Assembly (NCBI RefSeq): GCF_025548555.1
Contig: NZ_JAJLPA010000001.1
Location: 682,001 to 746,000, forward strand
Source: Sphingomonas sp. A2-49
Lineage (GTDB): Bacteria; Pseudomonadota; Alphaproteobacteria; Sphingomonadales; Sphingomonadaceae
DNA length: 64,000 bases
Direction: 5' to 3'
The notes beneath the pieces were generated by a model that did not search any database, was not told the origin of the DNA, and worked only from the letters and a program-made list of their open reading frames with translations. Positions 1 to 7,769 of this stretch are shown here, piece after piece. Every line of letters begins with the position of its first letter. Position 1 is the first letter of the stretch. The translations under genes were made by a program, and so were the position numbers.

Positions 1-1863
1 CTCAGTTTTCCAGATCCGCTCGCGCGCGGGATTGCCGCGGTAGAAGCCGCCGGGCGTGAAGACACGTTCGTTAAAGTCGTGGAACTGCTCGGGGTAGGTC
101 GCCTCGATAAGGTCGCGAATGCGGTCGTAGTCCGATACCCAGCCGTTCCAGTCGACCTTAGAGTTCGGCGGCACCGTCGCCTTGGCGATGCCAGCGACGA
201 TGGCGGGTTCGGACAGCAGGTCAGGGCTGGCCGGTGACGCCTTGCCGACCGATCCGTGGATGCAGCTGAAAGTATCCTCCATCGTCACCTTCTGCGGCCC
301 CGACGCCTGGACATCCTCCTCCGTGCGGCTGAGGCATGGCAGCAGATACGCTTGTGCCCCGTTGATCAGGTGGCTGCGGTTGAGCTTGGTCGCGATCTGC
401 ACGGTCAGCTGGAGGTCGGGCCATGCCGCTTCCATCTGTTCGCGCTCGGGTACCGCGCGGACGAAATTGCCGCCCAGGCCGATGAACGCCTTCACCTGGC
501 GCGAAAGGATTCCCTCGCACGCTTTGACGGTATTCAAGCCCTCGTCGCGGGGCGGCTCGAACCCGAACTGTTCGGCGAGCGCGTCCAACGGCACCAGTTC
601 GGGCTTCTCGGAGATTCCGACGGTGCGCTGCCCCTGCACGTTGGAGTGCCCGCGCATCGGCGACATACCGGTGCCGTCGCGCCCGATATTGCCCTTCATC
701 AGCATCAGATTGACCAGCATCGCCAGGTTCTGGAACCCATGCACCTGCTGGGTCAGGCCCATGCCGTAGATGCAGATGGTGCGATGCGCGGCGATGTAGA
801 CGTCGGCGGCTTCTTCGATATCAGCCCGCGCCAGCCCGGATTCGTGCTCAATTTCGTCCCAACCCGTCGCGTCCGCTTTCGCCTTGACCGCCTCGAACCC
901 GGTGGTGTGCTGAGCGATGAAGTCGACGTCGAGGACATGATGCTTGCTCTCGGACCATTTTCGCTCCTCGGCGGCGAACACGTGCTTGATCATCCCCATG
1001 ATTGCCGCGATGTCGCCGCCCGCCTTTACCTGCAGATAGAGGTGCGAGATCTGCGTTGCCTTGGGCGTCAGCATCTCGAGCGGACTTTGCGGGTTCTTGA
1101 AGCTCTCCAGCCCTGTCTCGAGGACCGGGTTGAACGTCACGATCTTCACACCCCGGCGCACGCATTCCTGCAAGGGATGGAGCAGCCGCGGGCTGTTGGT
1201 GCCGGGGTTCTGCCCGAAGAAGAAGATCGCATCGCACAGGCTGAAGTCGTCGAGCACCGTGGTGCCGACCGGCGAGCCGATCACCTTCTTCAGCCCGACC
1301 GAGGTCGTCTCGTGACACATGTTGGACGAATCGGGCAGGTTGTTGTGCCCGTACAGCCGGGCGAACAGGGCGTAGAGATAGGCGGTCTCCAGGCTCGCGC
1401 GGCCCGACGAATAGAACACCGCCGCCCCCGGGTCGATCGCCCGTAGCGCGGCGCCGATCGCGTCGAACGCCTCCTGCCATTCGCAGGGAACGTAGCGGTC
1501 GGACGCATGGTCGTAGCGCATAGGATGCGTCAGCCGACCCGTCTGCTCCAGGTCATGATCCTTCCAGTCCTTGAGTTCGCTCACCGTGTGTTCCGCGAAG
1601 AAATCGGGCGTGCAGCGGCGGCTCGTCAGGTCCCAGAGCGTCGCCTTGGCGCCGTTCTCGCAAAATTCGAAGGCATGCGGGTGCGCGGGCTTGGTATAGG
1701 CACACGAGACGCACATGAAGCCGCCCGGCTTGTTCTGCCGCCGCAGGGTGTCGAGCGCGGCGGGGCGGCTTCCTTCCCTGGCGAAGGTCTCGACGATCCC
1801 GCGTACGGAGCCCCAGCCGCCCTCGGATCCCTCATAATGAACCGTGTCCTTCTCATCGGTCAT
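1..1863 (-). CDS. FdhF/YdeP-family molybdopterin oxidoreductase (C-terminus cut by window edge)
   Basis: Molybdopterin-dependent oxidoreductase of the FdhF/YdeP type; 621 codons are present and the C-terminus continues beyond base 1. The protein starts MTDEKDTVHYE. Near residues 48-70 it has the family's Cys cluster (G-F-M-C-V-S-C-A-Y, then F-E-F-C-E-N-G), followed by the MGD-binding body with F-F-F-G-Q-N-P-G-T-N and the motif I-G-R-D-G-T-G-M-S-P-M-R-G-H-S-N-V-Q-G. The ATG at 1861-1863 has a good Shine-Dalgarno sequence (GGAGGAG, 6-7 bases upstream). YdeP relatives are linked to acid stress but their substrate is unknown; formate dehydrogenase activity should not be assumed. It stands alone on this side of the window, next to other stress-type genes. 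Confidence 0.93.
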   Translation of the reverse strand, partial: MTDEKDTVHYEGSEGGWGSVRGIVETFAREGSRPAALDTLRRQNKPGGFMCVSCAYTKPAHPHAFEFCENGAKATLWDLTSRRCTPDFFAEHTVSELKDWKDHDLEQTGRLTHPMRYDHASDRYVPCEWQEAFDAIGAALRAIDPGAAVFYSSGRASLETAYLYALFARLYGHNNLPDSSNMCHETTSVGLKKVIGSPVGTTVLDDFSLCDAIFFFGQNPGTNSPRLLHPLQECVRRGVKIVTFNPVLETGLESFKNPQSPLEMLTPKATQISHLYLQVKAGGDIAAIMGMIKHVFAAEERKWSESKHHVLDVDFIAQHTTGFEAVKAKADATGWDEIEHESGLARADIEEAADVYIAAHRTICIYGMGLTQQVHGFQNLAMLVNLMLMKGNIGRDGTGMSPMRGHSNVQGQRTVGISEKPELVPLDALAEQFGFEPPRDEGLNTVKACEGILSRQVKAFIGLGGNFVRAVPEREQMEAAWPDLQLTVQIATKLNRSHLINGAQAYLLPCLSRTEEDVQASGPQKVTMEDTFSCIHGSVGKASPASPDLLSEPAIVAGIAKATVPPNSKVDWNGWVSDYDRIRDLIEATYPEQFHDFNERVFTPGGFYRGNPARERIWKTE

Positions 1864-1929
1864 GATCGGTGCTCCTCCGCAGCTCACGCTTTAACGTGCT
1901 GATTTCAAAAGGTGTTCGTCTCCGCGCTG

Positions 1930-2354
1930 TCATGTCAGCGTATAGAGATAGGCGGCTAGGCGTGTGTCGATGCAGGGGCTTTCCACGGTGCGTCGCCCAG
2001 ACCGGCAAGCGGCACGGCGGCCTCGTCTAGCAACGCCGCGTCGCGAGACCGAAGGGTGCGCCCGCGGCGGCCGTTGCCGGGCACCAATATTCGGCAACCA
2101 CGCCGTATCCCATCCCGAGCAATACACCGAAGCCGTAGTGCACGGCCTGGCCTGCAGCTGCCTTGCGCGGCTCCGGCACCGGCTCACCCGTTGCAGCCTC
2201 GCTCACCGCATCGGCAGCGCGTGCGGTCGCACATTCGTCGCTACTGTCGCTGTCCTGCAACATCGCAACGCCCCGCTGCAACAGATCCATCGCGGCGGCT
2301 GCCACGAGACCGGCCGCCAAGCCCGCAGCGCACCGCGCCAGACCGAGGGCGCGG
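1930..2354 (-). pseudogene. DUF1440-like membrane protein remnant, frameshifted
   Basis: The minus strand downstream of the alcohol dehydrogenase encodes a DUF1440/YagU-like protein in broken frames. One frame reads A-A-G-L-A-A-G-L-V-A-A-A-A-M-D-L-L-Q, later G-E-P-V-P-E and A-V-H-Y-G-F-G-V-L-L-G-M-G-Y-G-V-V-A-E-Y, and stops after F-G-L-A-T-R-R-C near 2030. A second frame continues the family sequence (L-L-D-E-A-A-V-P-L-A-G-L-G-D-A-P-W-K-A-P-A-S-T-H-A) and then stops; a third frame gives L-A-A-Y-L-Y. The expected ending STH-LYGLAxHL is thus split by two frame changes. There is no convincing own start codon: the first in-frame ATG (2422) lies inside the dehydrogenase gene. I read it as decayed; sequencing error is the alternative. 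Confidence 0.6.
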
Positions 2355-3563
2355 TCACGTGGCGGGTTCCAGCTCGACCTTGATCCAGCCAGGCTGGCGC
2401 TCGTCGAACGCCTTGTAGGCATCGATCGCGCCGGTCATCGGCTCAGTCTGGGTCAGAATCTTGACCGGATCGAGCCTTCCCGAGCGCACATGGTCGAGCA
2501 ACACGTCGTAGTAGCGGCGATGGTTGCAGTTCCCCATGCGGACGGTGACGTTCTTGTTCATCGCCGTGCCGATCGGGAACATGCGGTCGGTGGGTGGGTA
2601 CACGCCGATAATCGATATCGTGCCGCCCTTGGCGACGCACTCGACCGCCCAGTCGAGCGCCTGGCTGGGATTGTCGCCGGCGACGAAGTGCGATCCATGG
2701 TTGTTGGCCATCGGCTCGATGACGTACTGCTCGACCGCCTCCTTTGCCTTGCCGAGCAGGCTAGGTGCGTCCGGGCCGGCATGCGCGTGCTGCGCGTCGA
2801 CCCCGACCGCGTCGATCACACGCCGCGCGCCGTCGCCATCGGTCAGTTTCAGCACCGCATCGGGCACGTCGGCCTCGTCGAAGTTGATCACCTGCGCTCC
2901 CTGGCGCAGTGCCATGTCCAGGCGGTCGGACAAGCGATCGACCGCGATCACCTTGCCGCCCATGACGATCGCCGATGCGATCGCCATCTGGCCGACCGGA
3001 CCGCAACCTAAAACGAGGACATGGTCTCCCGGCTCTATCTCGGCCAGATCCGCGCCGAACCAGCCGGTCGGTAGGATGTCGCTGAGCATGATCGCCTGAT
3101 CGTCGCCGATCTCGTCCGGCACAGGAACCAGGTTCGTATCCGCCCAGGGTGTGCGCGCCTTCTCCGCCTGCAGCCCCTTCAGATTGCCTGCGGCCTCCGG
3201 TCCGCCGAAAAACACGGTGCCCGCACGCTTGCCCATCGGGTTGGCGTTGTCACATTGCGCAAAGAAGCCGTTGTCGCAGAACTGGCAATGGCCGCAGCCG
3301 ACAGTGGAAGGGATGATGACCCGCTGGCCGACCCGGATCGTCTTCACCTCGGCCCCGACCGCCTCGACGATGCCAACGCCTTCGTGGCCGAGCACCTGGC
3401 CCTTCTTCATGCCGCTGAACGTGCCACGCACGAAGTGCAGGTCGGTACCGCAGATGGCGCTGGCGGTGAGGCGAACGATCGCGTCCGTCGGCTGCTCTAG
3501 AGTGGGCTCGGGGACGTCGTCGAGGCGGATGTCACCGACGCCGTGCCAGACTACTGCTTTCAT
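2355..3563 (-). CDS. Zinc-dependent alcohol dehydrogenase (MDR family)
   Basis: Medium-chain zinc alcohol dehydrogenase of 402 residues that oxidises alcohols or hydroxymethyl adducts with NAD(P). Catalytic zinc ligands are visible as C38 (A-I-C-G-T-D) and H60-E61 (G-H-E-G-V-G). The structural zinc lobe is C90/C93/C96/C104 (G-C-G-H-C-Q-F-C, then Q-C-D), and the Rossmann motif is V-L-G-C-G-P-V-G-Q. It resembles the FdhA/threonine-dehydrogenase-like branch with the long insert, but substrate cannot be read from sequence. I chose ATG 3561-3563 (M-K-A-V-V-W) over TTG 3572, because AAAGG lies 10 bases before the ATG but would abut the TTG. An EcfG-like promoter sits about 37 bases upstream, so stress induction is plausible. 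Confidence 0.93.
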   Translation of the reverse strand: MKAVVWHGVGDIRLDDVPEPTLEQPTDAIVRLTASAICGTDLHFVRGTFSGMKKGQVLGHEGVGIVEAVGAEVKTIRVGQRVIIPSTVGCGHCQFCDNGFFAQCDNANPMGKRAGTVFFGGPEAAGNLKGLQAEKARTPWADTNLVPVPDEIGDDQAIMLSDILPTGWFGADLAEIEPGDHVLVLGCGPVGQMAIASAIVMGGKVIAVDRLSDRLDMALRQGAQVINFDEADVPDAVLKLTDGDGARRVIDAVGVDAQHAHAGPDAPSLLGKAKEAVEQYVIEPMANNHGSHFVAGDNPSQALDWAVECVAKGGTISIIGVYPPTDRMFPIGTAMNKNVTVRMGNCNHRRYYDVLLDHVRSGRLDPVKILTQTEPMTGAIDAYKAFDERQPGWIKVELEPAT

Positions 3564-3864
3564 TGCCGTCAAACCTTTGATGAGGAGGTTGTCAGCATGA
3601 AGCGCGATTTTCGGCGGCAGGTTCCCTCTATAAGGCAGTATCTATTTTCATTTAACTTGGATTTATAATAAATGTTGCAAGTCGTCCTGCGTAAATCAAA
3701 TTCTGCACCTTTGTGAACTGCCCCCTCCTCACGCGTCGTCAAATTTCTATCGTATTTTTTGCGCAGTACGCCGACAATCAGTGCAACGTTACTTCTGATC
3801 GGCGAGTTACTGCCGAGCAATTACCGGCGAATATCCACTCAAGCCGGCAGGAGGATGCAATCTC
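3564..3864. other. AT-richer divergent intergenic region
   Basis: About 300 bases between the divergent alcohol dehydrogenase and DUF892 genes, visibly richer in A and T than the surroundings (for example around 3640-3700). No plausible coding frame was found. It holds an EcfG-like promoter candidate on the minus strand (3601-3625) and the ribosome binding site of the DUF892 gene (GCAGGAGG near 3848-3855). Confidence 0.7.
3601..3625 (-). promoter_or_regulatory. Candidate EcfG-type (general stress) promoter
   Basis: On the minus strand GGAAC (3621-3625) is followed after exactly 16 bases by CGCT (3601-3604). The alphaproteobacterial EcfG consensus is GGAAC-N16/17-CGTT, so the -35 box is perfect and the -10 box matches three of four bases. 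It lies 37 bases upstream of the dehydrogenase ATG. The neighbouring stress-type genes fit, but the match is short and may be chance. Confidence 0.4.
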
Positions 3865-4380
3865 ATGGGCATTTTCGGTAGTACCACGCACACCCTCGAC
3901 GACCTGTTCGTCCACGGCCTCAAGACGATCTACTACGCCGAGCGTCAGATCGCCGAGACGCTGCCCAAAATGATCGACATGGCCACCAACCCCGATTTGC
4001 GCAGCGGCTTCGAACAGCATCTCCGCGAAACTGAAAACCAGCGGACACGGTTGGAGCAGGTGTTCCAAATGCATGGTCGACAACCCGACGAAACGACGTG
4101 CCCGGCGATCGATGGCATCATTAAGGCCGCCAATTCGACCGCATCGGATATCGACGACAAGCAGGTGCTGGATGCCGCCCTCGCGTACGGGGCCCAGATG
4201 GTCGAGCATTATGAGATTGCCCAATACGGCACGTTGATCGCTTGGGCACGCGAGCTTGGGCGCGAGGATTGCGCCTCAGTGCTTTCCGATACGCTGGCCG
4301 AGGAAAAAGCGACCGACGAGAAGCTGACCCGCATCGCGGAGGCGCGCATCAATCGTGCCGCCGAGATGAAAGCCGGCTGA
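3865..4380 (+). CDS. DUF892 (YciE/YciF-like) ferritin-like protein
   Basis: A 171-residue ferritin-like protein of the DUF892 family, the group of YciE/YciF. It starts M-G-I-F-G-S and carries the family pattern L-D-D-L-F-V-H-G-L-K-T-I-Y-Y-A-E-R-Q-I near residues 11-29. The helical bundle contains repeated acidic and His residues (E-Q-H-L-R-E-T-E near 49-56 and V-E-H-Y-E-I-A near 113-119) expected to form a di-metal site. Length is normal for the family. The ATG follows GCAGGAGG with good spacing. Family members are stress induced and their biochemical role is unsettled. A small hypothetical gene follows after 22 bases, probably in the same transcript. Confidence 0.93.
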   Translation: MGIFGSTTHTLDDLFVHGLKTIYYAERQIAETLPKMIDMATNPDLRSGFEQHLRETENQRTRLEQVFQMHGRQPDETTCPAIDGIIKAANSTASDIDDKQVLDAALAYGAQMVEHYEIAQYGTLIAWARELGREDCASVLSDTLAEEKATDEKLTRIAEARINRAAEMKAG

Positions 4381-4402
4381 ACCTCAGCGGGACGGATGCC
4401 CA

Positions 4403-4684
4403 GTGAATGAACGGCCCCACCCGCTCGCACTGAAAGCGTATGAGGATATGCTTAGTTATCACAGCACCGTAATCGGCGGTTCGGACGATCTCGGCCAATA
4501 CCGTGACGATCGGACCATCGGTATGCCCGAAGTATCTGCAGAATCGGCGTCGAGGAACGCCCACAAGGGCCGGAAGCTCGCGGCTAAGCTGATCAAGGCC
4601 TGGCATAAAGATGTTGCAACCAGAGTGGAGTGCGAAGCCGCCCAAGAGGCGGCCATTAAGGCGCGATTCGGCAGAGCCCGTTGA
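4403..4684 (+). CDS. Small hypothetical protein (93 residues)
   Basis: Unrecognised soluble protein of 93 residues, starting at GTG 4403 (N-E-R-P-H-P after the start residue). The C-terminal half is rich in Ala, Lys, Arg and Glu (A-H-K-G-R-K-L-A-A-K-L-I-K-A-W-H-K) and probably helical. It follows the DUF892 gene by 22 bases in the same direction, and its TGA overlaps the ATG of the next small gene by one base, which argues that it is real. No known motif was seen. Confidence 0.65.
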   Translation: MNERPHPLALKAYEDMLSYHSTVIGGSDDLGQYRDDRTIGMPEVSAESASRNAHKGRKLAAKLIKAWHKDVATRVECEAAQEAAIKARFGRAR

Positions 4685-4899
4685 TGATCGCGGTCCCCAC
4701 GGTACTGTCTTTGCTGATGGCCGCTGTGATCGCGTGGGTCACTGCATCATCCATCAGCACAGGCCACATCACTTTGTACACTGGTCGGCGTGGACGAGCG
4801 CTCTTGATAACACGGCAGGAGCCGATACCGTTCTGGTCAATGCTGCTGCTGATGTGCCTGATATCGCTCATGCTGTTGCTGAGCGCAGCTGGGGGATGA
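4684..4899 (+). CDS. Small two-helix membrane protein (71 residues), translationally coupled
   Basis: A 71-residue protein beginning M-I-A-V-P-T-V-L. It has two hydrophobic segments, about residues 5-22 and 49-70 (W-S-M-L-L-L-M-C-L-I-S-L-M-L-L-L), separated by a basic loop with Y-T-G-R-R-G-R. Its ATG overlaps the preceding stop as TGATG, the classic arrangement for translational coupling. It ends in S-A-A-G-G. I do not recognise the family. The coupling and clean two-helix pattern support a real small inner-membrane protein cotranscribed with the DUF892 gene. Confidence 0.65.
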   Translation: MIAVPTVLSLLMAAVIAWVTASSISTGHITLYTGRRGRALLITRQEPIPFWSMLLLMCLISLMLLLSAAGG

Positions 4900-4980
4900 G
4901 CAGCATCGCAGGAGTAGCGGCCGTGCGGGAATTTCGTGCCTTGGGGCGTGTCGCTATTCTACCCGACTAGGCAGACGCCG

Positions 4981-6213
4981 TTAGCAACTCTGAATAATCA
5001 AGCGGCTGCATGGGAGCGTAGGGAAGCGGTTCAGTGGAACGGCAAGCAACTGCTCCGGCACCACGTACTGTTGTGACAGCAATTGCCGGATTGCACGCCC
5101 GATCAACTCGATGGTGAACCACTCGCCCGGACAGCGGTGATCGCGCGCGTGATCGCCCGCTCCCTGCGGCACCAGATCGAACCCGCTCGACTCCCGACCG
5201 ACAAAGCGGTCGGGCCGGAACTGCTCCGGAGCGTCCCAAAGGCGCGGATCGTGGTTGGTAGCGTGGAGGCCCAGCAGCGTCCAGTCGCCCTGTTCAAACC
5301 GACGGCCTCGCCAGACAAAGGCCTGTCGCACGCGTCCGCCGATGACCGGGAAGAACGGGTAGAAGCGCCGAACCTCCGACACGAACGCCGGCAATCTGCC
5401 GTCCAGATCATGTCTCAGCCATGCCGCGGCGTTGACATGCTCGTGAAGGGCGAGGGCCGCGAACGTGATAAACCGGGCGACGGCTACCGTCGGGCGGATG
5501 AGGTTGAGCACTTCTACGCCGGCAGTGGTGAGATCCAGCGGCTTGCCGTGTTGATCATGGAATTGCGCGAGGCGCTCAATGGGGGAGGTTGGCGGCCCAC
5601 CTGCGTCGCGGCAGCGAACCTCGGCGATGGCGCGACGGGCCCATCGCTCGCTGCGTCGACGCAGCATCAGCCCGCGCCAGGCGCGCGGACCGGCGGTGCC
5701 GGCACCATCGATCATCGCCGTCATTTCGCGCGTGCGCGCTGCCAACGTCTCTCCGGCCACCGGCACGCCAGCCCAGGCGCAAGCAGCGTCGCAAAGAACT
5801 TCCGCGACTGCATCGTGCAGCACGATCGGGCCTGTCTTGCGCCAACGCTTGAAAGCCGCAGCAAGGCGTGTTTCGAATAGATCGCCGATGTGCGTGACCT
5901 CGCTCCCGGTGAGCAGTTGGAGGAACAGCGCCTTGCGGGCGGCATGGGCCGCGCCGTCGAGCGACTGTACGCTACCCTTGTCCTGCAACTGGCGCAGCGT
6001 GGTCGTTGGCATCGCCCCCGAGCGGGTGAAGTGATGGCCGTCGTAGAATTGCCGCGCCGCATCCTCGCCCATCATGCACACCACCTGGCGGAGCATGATG
6101 CGCGTTGCGAAGGCGTCGGTGTCGAGTTCGGCACAGCGATTGCCTACAAAGCGATAGCCTTCGCGAAAGAAGGCGCGTGTGCTGTCCACTGTTCGAAGGC
6201 GCGGGATGGTCAT
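4981..6213 (-). CDS. CYP152-type cytochrome P450 (fatty-acid peroxygenase)
   Basis: A 410-residue P450 of the CYP152 peroxygenase type, which uses hydrogen peroxide instead of a reductase to hydroxylate or decarboxylate fatty acids. The heme segment reads V-P-Q-G-A-G-D-H-A-R-D-H-R-C-P-G-E-W with the thiolate Cys near 361. The I-helix has the family's L-I-R-P-T-V-A instead of the usual acid-alcohol pair, and the K-helix region reads E-V-R-R-F-Y-P-F-F-P. These match SP-alpha and BS-beta features, including total length. No redox partner is adjacent, as expected. No strong Shine-Dalgarno sequence precedes the ATG at 6211-6213. It lies head to head with a small acidic-protein gene in the stress region, not with the catabolic genes. 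Confidence 0.92.
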   Translation of the reverse strand: MTIPRLRTVDSTRAFFREGYRFVGNRCAELDTDAFATRIMLRQVVCMMGEDAARQFYDGHHFTRSGAMPTTTLRQLQDKGSVQSLDGAAHAARKALFLQLLTGSEVTHIGDLFETRLAAAFKRWRKTGPIVLHDAVAEVLCDAACAWAGVPVAGETLAARTREMTAMIDGAGTAGPRAWRGLMLRRRSERWARRAIAEVRCRDAGGPPTSPIERLAQFHDQHGKPLDLTTAGVEVLNLIRPTVAVARFITFAALALHEHVNAAAWLRHDLDGRLPAFVSEVRRFYPFFPVIGGRVRQAFVWRGRRFEQGDWTLLGLHATNHDPRLWDAPEQFRPDRFVGRESSGFDLVPQGAGDHARDHRCPGEWFTIELIGRAIRQLLSQQYVVPEQLLAVPLNRFPTLPCSRLIIQSC

Positions 6214-6309
6214 TCAGCCAGAACGGACGCGAGCCGAACGAGTTCAGTCACTTGACCGTCGGAACGGATGATCGCGCCGGGAATTGTTGAGACGGTCAGG
6301 AGAGCGATC

Positions 6310-6525
6310 ATGAGCACGACCAAGCATGACAAATCCGGCGACGAAGGTCCTTTTACCAGCGACCTTGAGGATGATCCGGGCGTCGGTCAGTCGCCGGGCT
6401 TGCAGCGCACCGGCGAAGACCCCGATCTGCTGGAGGCCGACAACACGCAGGAGGGCGACGTCGAGAACGGCGCCGGCCCGAACGGCGAAGCGCGTGAAGG
6501 CGATCTGGGACGAACAAACAAATAA
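6310..6525 (+). CDS. Small acidic hydrophilic protein (71 residues)
   Basis: A 71-residue, very hydrophilic and acidic protein with no hydrophobic core (M-S-T-T-K-H-D-K-S-G-D-E; then E-D-D-P-G-V-G-Q-S-P-G). It looks intrinsically disordered. The start is ATG 6310 because CAGGAG sits 6 bases upstream; a longer frame to 6268 has no such site. The next gene starts at the base after its TAA, so the two are cotranscribed. Function unknown; a stress-related role is only suggested by the neighbours. Confidence 0.8.
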   Translation: MSTTKHDKSGDEGPFTSDLEDDPGVGQSPGLQRTGEDPDLLEADNTQEGDVENGAGPNGEAREGDLGRTNK

Positions 6526-7503
6526 GTGACGCCGAGCCTCCGACCCAGCTTGGTCAACGGCCGGTTCGGCGATCCTGCCGTGTTCATCGAGGTGGCGCAC
6601 GAGCGCGCCGCCATTCTGCTGGATTGCGGCGATCTGTCGGCGCTCAGCGCACGCGACCTGCTGCGCGTTCGGGCGGTGTGCGTGTCGCACATGCACATCG
6701 ATCACCTGATTGGCTTCGACGCGCTGCTGCGGGTGAATGTCGGCCGCGACGCTGTCATCGACCTGATCGGCCCTGTTGGCGTGACAGGATGCATCGGTGC
6801 GAAGCTGGCTGGCTACAGCTGGGATCTGGTCGACCGCTACGCGACCGAGTTGGTGTTCGTGGTCCACGAGGTCATCGCCGCCGGCAGGGTTGCAGCGACG
6901 CGCTTCCGCTTCTCGCGCGGTTTCGCTCCCGAACCGGAGCGCGAAAGGTCGGGCGAGGCGATCCTCGCGACGACGCACTGGCGGTTGCGGACCGCCGTCC
7001 TGGCCCATCACGGCCCCTGCCTCGGCTTCCTGGTCGAGGAGCCAATCCATATCAACATCTGGCGCAATCGCGTCGAGGCGGCGGGTTTGGCGATCGGTCC
7101 ATGGCTCAAGCCGCTCAAGGAGGCGGTGCGCGCGGGATCGCCCGACGATACGCTTATCGCCCTGCCTGACGGCGGGACCGCGCCCCTCGCTGAGCTCCGG
7201 GCGCTGGTCAGCGTCGAGCGCGGGCAGAAGATCGGCTACGCCACCGACGTTGCCGACACGCCCGCGAACCGTGCGGCAATCGTCGGGCTCTGTCGCGACG
7301 CCGACCTGCTGTTCATCGAGGCCAGTTTCTCCGCTGCCGACGCTGAACGCGCCGCCGCTCGGGCGCATCTGACCACGACCGCCGCCGGCGAGATCGCCCG
7401 GGCGTGCGGGGCGCGGCGCGTGGAGCCGTTCCACTTTTCGCCACGCTACGACGGCGGGGAGCAGATGCTGTTGGACGAGGTCTCCGCAGCTTTCGCCAAT
7501 TGA
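6526..7503 (+). CDS. MBL-fold hydrolase, ribonuclease Z-like
   Basis: A 325-residue metallo-beta-lactamase fold protein resembling RNase Z. The metal motif H-M-H-I-D-H is at residues 55-60 (V-S-H-M-H-I-D-H-L-I-G-F-D), an N-terminal D-C-G-D loop precedes it, a further Asp occurs in G-Y-A-T-D-V-A-D, and a C-terminal His is in F-H-F-S-P-R-Y. RNase Z trims tRNA 3' ends, but many MBL paralogs act on other phosphoesters, so tRNA processing is not certain. The start is GTG 6526, immediately after the TAA of the preceding small gene. The ribosome may re-initiate there, since no separate strong binding site is seen. Confidence 0.85.
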   Translation: MTPSLRPSLVNGRFGDPAVFIEVAHERAAILLDCGDLSALSARDLLRVRAVCVSHMHIDHLIGFDALLRVNVGRDAVIDLIGPVGVTGCIGAKLAGYSWDLVDRYATELVFVVHEVIAAGRVAATRFRFSRGFAPEPERERSGEAILATTHWRLRTAVLAHHGPCLGFLVEEPIHINIWRNRVEAAGLAIGPWLKPLKEAVRAGSPDDTLIALPDGGTAPLAELRALVSVERGQKIGYATDVADTPANRAAIVGLCRDADLLFIEASFSAADAERAAARAHLTTTAAGEIARACGARRVEPFHFSPRYDGGEQMLLDEVSAAFAN

Positions 7504-7576
7504 CCCACATGGATCAGTCCGGGGCACTGCCTTGCCGCTAACGCGTTGACTTTGGCAGACAAGAGGAGAAGCGAAG

Positions 7577-7765
7577 ATGCCTGCCAAATCCGCCGCACAA
7601 CAGAAGGCAGCCGGCGCCGCGCTCAGCGCGAAGCGTGGCGATCAGCCTGAGTCGAAGCTCAGGGGCGCGTCCAAGACCATGGAGAAATCCATGAGCGAGA
7701 ATCAGCTGGAGGAGCTTGCCCACACCAAGCGCAAGGGCAAGCCGGAACATAAATCGAAGAGCTGA
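7577..7765 (+). CDS. DUF3008 family protein
   Basis: A 62-residue basic protein that matches the DUF3008 pattern from end to end: M-P-A-K-S-A-A-Q-Q-K-A-A-G-A-A-L-S-A-K-R at the start, then L-R-G-A-S-K-T-M and a C-terminal T-K-R-K-G-K-P-E-H-K. An AGGAG-like ribosome site (CAAGAGGAGAAG) precedes the ATG. The family is common in alphaproteobacteria and of unknown function. The methyltransferase fusion gene starts 4 bases after its stop. Confidence 0.9.
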   Translation: MPAKSAAQQKAAGAALSAKRGDQPESKLRGASKTMEKSMSENQLEELAHTKRKGKPEHKSKS

Positions 7766-7769
7766 TGTC

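Noticed and set aside
256..1446. Long plus-strand open frame opposite the molybdoenzyme gene
   Set aside because: It is an antisense frame kept open by high GC at third codon positions; the product has no recognisable motif, while the minus strand carries a clear enzyme.
6261..6288. GGAAC at 6261-6265 as an EcfG promoter for the small acidic protein
   Set aside because: The next GTT-like -10 box is 19 bases away, outside the 16-17 base spacing.
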